Positions 26,262 to 37,103 of a stretch of 64,000 bases of DNA are shown piece after piece. Within the stretch, counting starts at the first letter, position 1. Each line of letters begins with the position of its first letter. The translations under genes and the position numbers were made by a program. The notes below the pieces were generated by a model, which made no database searches, was not told the origin of the DNA, and saw only the letters and a program-made list of their open reading frames with translations. This stretch comes from Taenia hydatigena (taxonomy: Eukaryota > Platyhelminthes > Cestoda > Cyclophyllidea > Taeniidae), in contig JADWOT020000002.1 in NCBI GenBank assembly GCA_036345935.2, positions 21,268,355-21,332,354 on the forward strand, in the 5' to 3' direction.

Positions 26262-29200
26262 CTACGTTGACGAAGTGGTGGATGACGGAGATGACTGCTT
26301 CCAAAGAGACTCCAGGGGCTTCTGCGCTCGCAGAACTCCATCGGTACGATTGAACGCTCGTTGAATTTGTCCCAAAACTGTCTCATCGTAGAGAGAGCGT
26401 GCAGCGTTCGCTTTGCAGAAGGGCTCTGCAGTAAAGAAAATACGAGCAGGAAAACAATGCTTGGTTTCCGGTTAATTGCGACGACATTTTGACTGACTTC
26501 AGCCGTCTGCAACACCATTTCGACGTCAAGGTGGTTCGTTACTAACCATAAACTCTCCTATGTCGGTAGGGTGATAGGTATGTTGCAAGAAACTACACTA
26601 GCGAGTGTGATAAAAGGACTTCATAAAAGTGGACGATTACCCAAATTTCATTCTAAAAACATCGAAGTCTAGGCGAGAAAGATGAAAGACCGTTAAAAGT
26701 GTCGAATTTAAAGAAAATACCAAAATTCTGCCACGTCAACGAGTACGTGCTCATCATCACAAATATCGTTACTGCATTCCGAAAATCCGCTTCACCCTCT
26801 CAACTACGCCTTTACGCCAATGTTCTACTATCGAAACAGCTATGAGACTTGCAGTAAATTCGTTGTGTGCAACACATCCAGTCATCCAAACAAAAGCGCT
26901 GAAAAGGACCATAATGGCCTCGAGTAATATCCTCCCTCATGCCTCGCCGTCTATTACCAGCCATAAAAAACCCCCACCGTTAAAGACAAAGAGTGAGGAC
27001 TGGAACATGACCCAGGGAGGTGGAGACAACAATGACCGAAAGGAGACTGCTTAGCATAACTCACTTTGTTGATAACAACGGCGACAGGCGTCTCTGTGCA
27101 ACATCAATCTGCACCTCTTGCATGTACGTTAGCTAACAATAAATAATAGCAAAGCCACGCCTAGACGCCTTGCATGACAATAACCAATTCCACTGACTCA
27201 ACTTCAAGCCTTATATGCGCCAACGTCAAAAGCACTTTGTCCTCCAATAACTCAAGAAGCAGCCTTAGTACCGTTCCATTTCCAAAGCAGAGCATCAAAA
27301 TCAGCCCTACCCAAGTAAAGGGACTGAACAAGGCCTCATTTGGAGAAAAGGAGTCTGATCGCCATTCTAACCGATTCTACAACACCTTTACCCACCTTCA
27401 ACGAAGATTTTGAAGGAAGCCGCAGTGTGGGCTTGTTCATGAGGTGGAAGGCACCGAATCGCCACTTCGATGGGCAGGGGCTGACCACACCGAATTGAGA
27501 TGGCCCATCGAGCAAAATCGAAGGTTGCGTAATAGGCGATAAAACCGGCGAACAGCTCACTCAACGCGGATACGTTAGCACTGCGCATTTCGTCCCACGG
27601 CAGCTGTAAACGCATGTCTAATTCTTTCACCGGACGCTCGTAGTCAAAGATCTTCTAAAAGAGAAAGAGAAACCAGATGCCAGACACTTTTGCTTAGTAG
27701 TCAAATCTAAAAATATTAAAGTCTTTCAAACCACACCCACTCAAGTCATATTTCCCGGGAAGAGACTACGATAGGGAGATATAAAGAAGTACACGAATAC
27801 AACACGATTCCTTCCCTACGAAGTGTACTTACAACCAAAAAGGGATTTTGCGAACCACATGCTCTCATTTAAAAACGTTTCACTCAAGCTGAAGGAAACC
27901 ACTCGACTACTTCCATCATCCCATCCGGGTTATTCCCCAGTAACATTCGTTGGCAAATGTCCATAGTCCTTCCAATGCCAATGGTTTCCAAAACCCAAAT
28001 GAAATAATTCTAGTCCCACCAGAAACACCTATGCATTTCGCAAATTAGAAACCCGATTGCTTTTGAACCGAAGATAACTCCTTAGAAGACGATAGGTTCT
28101 ACTCACAAGTTATTAGTAGGCGAACTTACAGGGAAACGAGCTTGCAAATTCGGTAGAACAGGCGGAGAGCATCCACACTGCAGGAATTGGATGAGCATCA
28201 AGAGTAGGGGATATGTAGAAAGTCGACCACGACTGCCATCATGGACGTCCATCTTTTGCGCCCAGTGCTTCACAAACACGCCGAGTGGACGCAACCGCGG
28301 GTCGACTGTTAAGAAGGAAATTCAAATTCCTAAAACCCACTTAATCGGTTGTGTGCACACCTCTCAGCACACTGCATAAGCGAATAGTCACCTTATAGCT
28401 TAACACAAACGCGATGCAATTTGCCATCGTTCGGAGATCTGCTTGCAGCTGTACGAACAAACTCAAAAATAACCCACAGTTGGCATTTACAGAATTGGGG
28501 GAAGCTATGTTTGGTCCATTAAAAGAAGCGTAAAACGGCGGTCGGCAGCCAACAGTATGATTAAGGAAAGCAAGATAAACCCTTCAGTGATACAACAATA
28601 ACTTTGTAAAAAAGAGCACCCAAAAGGCCGTTATCCCAAACGTCACAGTGGAGCTCAAAATCGTTCCTAATGGAAAGCATTTAATGCAATCTGATAGCAC
28701 CACAGAAGTAGAGCGAAGCAGAGTGACGGAAATGCAACGCAAAGACACCTTTTTCCGATTAAATCTGGAAAAGCGTAAGCCTACACCAACGCATGCGTGG
28801 TTGGTTCAAAAATAGACCAATGGGCTCCGCGGCCTAGCCAGAGAGCAACCAATAACAAGGGAGGATGGCAAATGGGGATTCAACACACAGAGAAAAATAG
28901 AAATAATCTCACTTCGAGTGTACATAGCGAGAAGGTGGGTGTTGTAAATTCCCACCACATTGTTGACGTTCAAGTCGCACTCAATACCCGACAGTTGGTC
29001 GCGAAACTTAAGAATTGGTACCTTTGCACGAATCAGATTACAGTTCCTGATGAAACCTAAAAAAGGGCGTGGAACAAGAAATGAAAGTAATGTATTCACG
29101 ACCTGTAGCAATTCAACTTGCATGCTGGTGGCATATAATCCAGCTCATACCGCTTATACTATCAGCTTCTCAGCCCTCCCATGTCATACCATTGGGGCAG

Positions 29201-30843
29201 TAACGGTATTCGTAAATTAATTCTGCAGACCTGGCGGCAATCCTACTCATAGCTGGCTACATACAAAGCTCAAGCTCTGCAGTCGCCAAGTCTATCTCAC
29301 ATTTACCAAAAAAAACAATCAAACTATGAAATGCCTCCATTACGGCAACCATGCAACATGATCGTCATCACCCCGTCAAGTGACTTAGTGGACAATACTA
29401 CACTAAATATAGCATGGATTATTCAAGAAAAATTCCCCTTGACTTTAAGACTCTAAGTGGGGCATGTCGGGCAATAAAGTGAGCACATTTCCACACATTC
29501 CATGGCTACATCTAAATAGGGCATAGTTCAGCGTTTAACTCATCTTCTGTAAGACACTTGCAACATACAACCAGTTGTCAATCCGCTTCAATCATCGTAG
29601 ATCAAGCCGTCTTGCTCGATCTACGATGATCGAAGAAAACAGTGCACCCACATCGTAAATAGGCGTTTAATATTAACCATGTTCTTGGGAGAAAATGGAA
29701 AAACTAAGACTTACTGCATTTGCGCAAAGGTGCCATGAGTTGAAACAAAACTGTGGAGGCGTCTCGCTTTCCCTGCAACTCCTGTGATGTGACCACGAGG
29801 CACATATCAGTGTCACTTTGATCCGATCCAAAGCCGTTGATTGAAGAGCCCACAATGAAGAGTTTTGAGTCTATACAACGAAGAAGATCAATCGAAAACG
29901 AAAGAAAATCGAAGAGAAAAAATATCATATAAGATAAGTAAGGAGTGTCTAGACAAGCCGATATGGAAACAAGGCGGGTAAATGAAACGCTTTAGCACAA
30001 ACTTACTTTGAAAGACTGACGAAATGATTAAGTGAAGGGCATTTCTAAAGTGCACCTTTTTTCCGTAAGTGCCAGGGGTTTGCCGATTTTCCAGAAAAAA
30101 CTTCCACATTTGGAGAGAAAGATTATTGAGGTAGTTTGGTGCAGAATCGTTTCGTCTGACCATATTTTTCGCAGACACAGCAGCTGCCACCACTGAAGTT
30201 GTAGGAATGAAGGCAGGAGTTTGCGTGGAAATTGAAGTGGTGTTAGGAGGAGTTCGGGGTGTGCTACTGTGATCTACGACATCCTCATCCTGTTTAGATG
30301 TTGCCCGCTGCTGGTGTTGTTGATTGGGGATAGAAGATGCCACAGACACCATGGGAACGGAACAATTAAAGTTGCAAATGCTGAAAGGCCTCGACGAAGA
30401 TGAAATCACTCTAGACGCAAGAGGATGATGACAAATCGGTATCACGGAGGCTGTGGCGGGTTGGTGAATTGGTAGATAGTTGGAGCTATTACTACTACAG
30501 CTCCCACCGCCTCGTCGATGCTAAAATCGGAAATCGTCAAATTATTAACAAAACTACGGGTCTGTTAAAGCATCCAATATAAGTGCGAAATACCTTAAAA
30601 TGATGACTATGGCGTGTACTTGGTGAGCCGTGAACGAGATACTCGTTCATAAAATGAGACGGTACCGCGACAGGTGGCGTGTTGCGATGCTGATTGTAAT
30701 GTGTTTGGTAAAGGCGATACGACTGGTGGGAGCGACTTGACGCCTGACGGCGATGATTCTGCTGTCGTCGAGAGAGACAGGGCTGCCCAAACCCTGCCTC
30801 CAAACTTCTACGATTATTCTTCGAAGTAGACGTTGTGTATTTA
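26262..30843 (-). CDS. gld-2 (TENT2-like): GLD-2-type cytoplasmic poly(A) polymerase, copy A (catalytic triad intact)
   Basis: Non-canonical poly(A) polymerase that extends mRNA tails in the cytoplasm, in other animals with RNA-binding partners. Seven exons, read right to left: 30594-30843, 30007-30520, 29715-29870, 28913-29056, 28130-28305, 27396-27654, 26262-26425. All phases fit and give about 553 codons to TAG; an upstream exon with the ATG is expected and was not found. N-terminus: a basic, Gln/Ser/His-rich, probably disordered region. Nucleotidyltransferase core: KLFIVGSSINGFGSDQSDTD (GS motif and two catalytic Asp), then AKVPILKFRD and GIECDLNVNN with the third catalytic Asp. Central domain: PLGVFVKHWAQ and GRLSTYPLLL. 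PAP-associated domain: ELFAGFIAYYATFDF and EPFCKANAARS. It has no hydrophobic segment near the N-terminus, unlike copies B and C. It is the most conventional member of the array. Confidence 0.9.
29591..29630. other. Perfect 13-bp inverted repeat (hairpin) in an intron of copy A
   Basis: Arms 29591-29603 (ATCATCGTAGATC) and 29618-29630 (GATCTACGATGAT) are exact reverse complements around a 14-base loop. The hairpin lies in the 658-nt intron between exons 29715-29870 and 28913-29056. Confidence 0.7.
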
Positions 30844-33106
30844 CTGAAAACAAAAGTGGGCGGATTTAAATTCGCACCACCAGATTTAAACGAAATAAAA
30901 TATCCCTAGCCAATCGCCTCTAATTACGTATTAGGTTCAGTCTGCAAATGAGCGAGTAAAACTGCATACATAAATTTGTACTAAAAATTATATCGCGAGG
31001 CAACGACACATTGTTGTGAGAATGAATGCAAAGCGTGGCCCCACACCAACACTCTAGGTTAAATGATTTGTTGCGCCGAGTTGGTTACTTCTTGTGCAGA
31101 ATGCAAAAAACGAAGCTAACCTTATAGTTACACTAAAACCTATTAATTTTTATTAAGCATAAATCACAGAAAGCACGAATTGACGATTTGACAAAAAATT
31201 CGGGCGTTACATTGTTTGCATTAAAAGGACACAATTAAAATGTCCTCACAACAATGACACCAAGTACTATTTTCTGTGTCTATAGGCAAGTGTAAAACCA
31301 TATCAACCAAGAAAGCATTACTCAAGGTAACTCGGGTGGAAGACAAAGTGTCTGTCTGCTTGAACACGTATCAAAGTGGCACGACGATCCCCTGCTTCGA
31401 AGCAACCATTCAAAAGGTAAGTCTACACTTACATCTTAGCTTGAGTTGTCAAACTGGACTAACGACCCTCTTCTAGGCATCATAGGGATGGTAGCCCTCT
31501 GGTGATTCTCCACTCCCAAGTTCCGCACCACCAGGCGCCAGTCAACTGCTGAAGGAAAGCGTGAACGGACTTCTCGTGCTACTTCAAAGTCAACCCGTAA
31601 TGGGCTAGTAAGAGGTCAATCCACGACCCATTCATAAGAGTTAAAGAGCGTCATTGGAATTTCTTCAGAATAAAAGGAATGGATGATGTCGTAGAGGTCA
31701 TACATAAAAAAGAGAACGATATTTCTTCGACCTCTTTCGTTGCCATAGTGCCAACTTCTGCTAAAATTCGACCACCAAAACGCAAAAGCGAGCACCAACA
31801 ATCAGCGCAACATGGCCTCAAATCACATAGGAACTTGTGTTTGAAAACCCAACCACCTTGGCGGTGGATTATGACAAATGTCACGACCGACAGGAACGCC
31901 TACTGCAAGCCAGCATCACAATCCTCAATTCGGTCGCATGGCGCAGACGAGGTAACTCGACGTTGGGACGATAGTCGACCTGCCCGCAGTCATATGAAGG
32001 GTAGCGTAAGCCGTGCTCTCCAGCGATTGCACAAAGATGAGGTCAAGGCAGGCTACGACCTCGTTGTACTCGCAATTGCCAGAACGCCCTCGACCTGATG
32101 GTGTGCGGGACGCTCAGCAGAGCCAAAAGGCAAAACCAAAGCTAGGGATGCATGCAAAGCTCTGAGGGTCACTGCAGACCAGGTTTCTCGTCCGTCACTA
32201 ACCGCGGTCGACCATGTGGAAGGCTGTTCAACCAATTGATCTGCAAATCCATTTCAGGTGCTAGTTTAGCGCTGCCACCCATGCTGCACGTAGAAACCAT
32301 GGACGCCTGACGTGTAGGTGGAACCGAAATACCTGCAGAATGGATGGATGGGGACATGCTGCTATGGATGTATGCATTTGGGATGGCACTCACCCGCACC
32401 TTGTGCATCCATGCAATCTGGACGTAAAAATCACAAACCCCGCCCATGGGTGATCCCCTCCCGAGAATCCTTATGTCAACACACCTCAAACCTGTCAACC
32501 TCTCCATTCCTCCCATTATTTGCATAGGTTCCATGTGACGACATTTCACCGCCTACTTCTTCAGTAAAATCACCCAACATCAGGTGATATTCAATCAACG
32601 TCGAGCAAATGGCCAGTAGTAAAATGCCATTAAAGAACCCACCAAGCTGCCAACATCCCACATCCAGCTGTCCAACCCTTTCAAGACGTACCTTACCGAT
32701 TTCACGATCCAATTCGACATGTAAATGAGACAACTAAACAACCAACAAACAAATCAACAAAAACTGCTTAATTAATGACATGTTAAACAATGGCAGCTTA
32801 AAAGGAGCACTAGTGGAGCACAAGGCGAACTATAGTAGGCGAAATGACTAACGATTCGCGTACCCCATGCCATTGCTACTCCCCCCATTTGCATTGAAAA
32901 CCACCAATTCGCTCAAGATTTAGTGAACAAAGAGAGGAGCTTACCACCTTTCTGATATGTATGGTCATTTTTGTCTAAAGAAAAAGCAAATTAGCAAGTA
33001 AAATGAAAAGTTTATGAGGAAGAGGAGAAAAGGGAGAAAAACTGCATACGAAAAGACAAATCGTCATAGAAGCAGCCTTCATTCAAGGAAAAAATGACGA
33101 CAACTA
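30844..33106. other. Intergenic stretch between poly(A) polymerase copies A and B
   Basis: Should contain the 5' end of copy A and the 3' end of copy B. The plus strand is A/C-rich. The plus-strand frame at 31679-32098 (139 codons) resembles nothing I know. No first exon for copy A and no polyadenylation hexamer for copy B was recognised. Confidence 0.5.
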
Positions 33107-36100
33107 TCAATGCTGGTAGTCCCGAAGAGATTGCAGAGGCTTCTGCGCTTGCAGAACTTCATCTGTACGCATGAAAGCTTCACAAATGTCTTCAAAAACT
33201 TCGCGTTCAAACACAGTGTGCGCAACGTTGTTCTCACAGGAGGGTTCTGCATTTGAAAAAACAAAGTGCAGGAGTACGTCCCAATTCCATCGTTACCACA
33301 ACCACAACCGCTCCAGCAACCATACCACAGACCGAGAAAATAACAACCTCACAAAGTAGACACCTACCCACATTTCTGCAACCCAATCTGTCCAGTCACA
33401 CTGCAATACGTCCATCAAAGCACTACCGAATTACAACATCGTCCCAACACGCACCACCACAACTACTGACAGACCTACATCACCAACCAACCCATCCTCC
33501 CTCCCGTCTTGTCACCTACTACAATCCACAATGCGACACGCCACTATCGAGGCAACAGGGTTGTGCAGTGCCCATGAGAAACAGCGACCTCCACACTCTT
33601 CGGCAGTAACCACGGCAACATCGACGTCTCCTTCCCACATCAATCTTACTCACCTCTGTGCATCCCAACGACAATGACAACAACCGACACACCAACTATA
33701 GCATTCATAAAAACGCTACGTCCACATACCTTGTGTGAAGCTACCATTCCAACACCTATGTACCCTCACTTCACAACCACCCCACTTCCTAACGCTTCAC
33801 CTACTTGTCCAGACACCACTGCACTCACAAAGCACAGCATCCACTCACTCACCAACGGTTAAGTGAGTGCAATAACCAAGAAAGTAACGAGGCAGACCTC
33901 AGTCTCAACCTCCTCCACAACACGCACACATACCTTCAACGAAGATCTTAAAGGCAGACCGCGTGGAATCCTGTTCGTTATATGGAAGGCGTCGAATCGC
34001 CACATTGACATCTATGGGACAGCCATTGCGAATCGAGATGGCCTGATGAGCAAAATCGAAATTCGCGTAGTAGGCAATGAAGCCTGCAAAAAGCTCTCCC
34101 ACACTCGACTGATTGGCACTACGCAGCTGGTCCCACGGTAGCTGCAAATTCATGTCCAGTTCCGCCACTGGACGCTTGGGGTCGAAAATCTCCTGCAGTC
34201 ACATTCAAAGAAATACCAAAATGGCATTCAGACCATACTCAATCAAGTCACGTCGTGAGAACACACACCACAAAAGGAGAGACATTAGTAATAATGCACA
34301 CGCACACCACAACGTCTCGTCCAAAAAGTGTGGTTACAATTCATTGCCATTCTAGGGAGCCCACACACTTATCCGAGCAAAGTCCACTTACTCAATGAGA
34401 TTATAACTCTACTCCTTCTAATCTCAGTTTGTCCTCTTCATTCCCACCTACCATTCGGTCACGAGTAACTATAGACATTCAAATGCCATTACATTACACG
34501 ACTCCAATGAGGCTTTACCAGTTTCAGTGTAAATTACCCAGTACCTTGTTAAATTAAAGCCCACCCTCTCCATCAATCAGCTAACGACCTGACAAACAAC
34601 ACCAAAACCGATAATCAAGGCTAACCACAAGTGGTCAGTGAAGAGAAATCAAGCTGCAACTATTTTCTGGGTTTCAACACACCACCTCTACCTATCTATA
34701 CGCAATAAGTAGTGAAGTTCAGTCAGTAAATCCAGAACTTACTGGGAAACAGGCCTGCAGATTTGGTAGAACACGAGGTGAGCATCCACACTGCAGGTAT
34801 TGGATGACCATCAGGAGTAGGGCATATGAATTGAGTCTGCCGTGGCTCCCACCATGGATGCCCACCTTCTGCGCCCAGTGCTTCACGAACACGCCCAGTG
34901 GAGGCAACCGAGGGTCCACTGCATGGAAGGAAATCTATGCGCCTCACATCAACGTCAACAATTGCGTGAATACCACCCAGCACATTACGCAATCAACTAC
35001 TCCTCCACTCACACGTCAACGATACACGCATCCACTTGACATGTGAATAGTCAGACAGAAGAAAACAAACACTCCTACACCCCATGGCCACTTGGGTTCG
35101 TTTTAATAAAGCACATACAAAACGGCAGTCAAGAGCACACTGCACGAATAAAGCAAGCAGCACAAGCCTCTTACCCAACAATACCAAACAATAGACTTCC
35201 TAAAAATGACAAACGAAAACAGCATTCATCTCATTAAGAAGGGTTCCAACGCATTAAAACTCCAAAAACATTCCCCACGGAACGCCTCCAATGCGAAGCA
35301 AAGCGACACGCTGACACGATGAAGTAAAATAAGACAAATGTAACACAACGACGCACATTCCTAGCCAATCCCAAACAAATTCAGCAGGTGAAAGTGGATT
35401 TATCTTCTGCCTTACGTAAAGATTTTGCAAAGAATTAGTCTCACCTCGAGCATACATAGCGAGCAGATAAGTGTTGTGAAGCCCCACCAAATTATTCACA
35501 TTCAACTCGCAGTCAATGCCCCACACTCCGTCACGAAACTTCAGAATTGGCACAGTGGCGCGTACCAAATGACAACTTCCAGAAGAACCTGAAAAAGAAC
35601 ACACTCAAAATAGATCAAAACGCGTTTAAGAACTACAACCATTCAAGACCAAGCTGTCAGCATACAGTCCCGTTCATACCACCCCTACTACCAGCCTCTC
35701 CCTCCCCCAGTCCCTTTTCACCATCCATGACACAGCGCATCCGGTATACTTCACCACATCTCATCTTTCCGCGCCCCCAATCGACACAGCAGAGGTAATA
35801 GGGCGGCACGGAGTAGAGTCCACATTTTCACACCTCACACCGCAAAATGAACACATTTCCAAATGCAAAACCGCACTTTTCTAGCCGCACAGTCATCCGC
35901 TCCGCTTACGAAACACATTTTAACGTTCAACTCTTCTCCTAGAGGGCAACTTAACTATTATAGACCAGGCAGCCTCATTTCCTCACCAAACATGCAACCC
36001 CACACACCCAAAGCCATCATTGTAATATTCGACTTTTAATGAAGAAAAGCGCTAAACCTAAGACTTACTGCGAAGAAATAGAGTCGCTCTGAGTCCTTCC

Positions 36101-37091
36101 AGTACAGTGACCTTCTTCGGCCACGAATTACCCTCCGGTGACGCAATCACAAGACACAAGTCCATATCGCTCTCCTCCATTCCAAAGCCGTTGGCTGAGG
36201 AGCCCACAATGAACAGCTTCGAGTCTGTGCAATGCAATGAAGAAGAACAGTGCTATTACACTACAAATGCAGTAACCAACGGGAAACGACACGCATGCAA
36301 CGCCAAGCAACAACAAAAAACGAAAAGCCATTCCAGATGGAGTGCATGCATGGAAACCAAGTGCTTGGCAGTGTAGGAACGCGAATTAGGCATTGGAACA
36401 AGGAACATTGAAGAAAACAAGTGAACAGTTAAACAAAGGCCAACGGCAAACACTCATGCATAAATGTGGACACACTCAACTATCGCCACGAGTAAATCAT
36501 TCCATTTGCCACCACGTGGGCGTTGCACCAATCAACAGACAATCAGGTGAGGACAGAAGTTGCCTCCAAAATGATGGAGGGCGAATGGGGACACAAATAC
36601 ACGTCAGACTGACTGACAAACACACACATGAAGGCTCACTCAAGAAAGCAACGATCAATGATAGCAGTCTTACATCAAAGTGGACATTGACGACCAGCAC
36701 CTGAGAAAACAAATGTCACAATCATGTGCACAGACCTAGAGGGCTCCACAAGATTCACAGTTGAGAATCTTAGCCTATACTCACAAGGATAGCGCTGCAT
36801 TATAAGTGAATGGAGGGTATCTTTCAGTTGAACCTTTTTTTCATAAGTGTCAGTAGTTTGATGATGCTCTCGGTAAAAATCATTAATTTCTGTTGAAAGA
36901 GTATCTAAGTAGTTCGTTGAGGAATCGCTGTGCGACAACTTCGCCAACGCCACCGCCCCTCCAATTAGCGCCGCCGCTCCACCTGCTATTGCCGCGGCAG
37001 TCCAAAAGTTCGATAAACCAGGACGGTCATTTGGTCGTCTGTTGGGTGGTCCACCACCGTTCGCACTACCATTATCCCCCGGCTCTGACAT
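33107..37091 (-). CDS. GLD-2-type poly(A) polymerase paralogue, copy B (third catalytic Asp replaced by Glu)
   Basis: Six exons, read right to left: 36785-37091, 36069-36224, 35445-35588, 34743-34918, 33934-34192, 33107-33246. They give 393 codons from a real ATG to TGA with every phase consistent; the four middle exons have exactly the same lengths as in copy A (156, 144, 176, 259). The N-terminus is unlike copy A: a Gly/Pro/Asn-rich start, then residues about 29-51, FWTAAAIAGGAAALIGGAVA, a Gly/Ala hydrophobic helix that could span or enter a membrane. Core: GSSANGFG with Asp122 and Asp124, then GIDCELNVNN, where residue 182 is Glu instead of the third catalytic Asp. The PAP-associated domain is intact (SSVGELFAGFIAYYANFDF). 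The C-terminus is shorter than in copy C. Activity is doubtful; a regulatory or scaffold role is inference. A splice acceptor lies 10 nt before the ATG. Confidence 0.88.
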
Positions 37092-37103
37092 TGTGCAAAC
37101 ACT
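37092..37103 (-). promoter_or_regulatory. Splice acceptor 10 nt upstream of the copy B start codon
   Basis: On the minus strand TTGGTTACAG is followed by ten bases (TGTTTGCACA) and the ATG. The same spacing occurs in copy C and relic E. It could be the end of a 5' UTR intron or a spliced-leader addition site. Confidence 0.4.

Noticed and set aside
31679..32098. 139-codon plus-strand frame between copies A and B
   Set aside because: No family resemblance and no convincing splice or start context.
33253..33862. Open frames conserved on the plus strand in the B, C and D intron (113 and 62 codons)
   Set aside because: They are antisense to introns that are nearly identical by recent duplication, so conservation of the frame is no evidence of coding; the protein would be Thr/Pro/His-rich low complexity.
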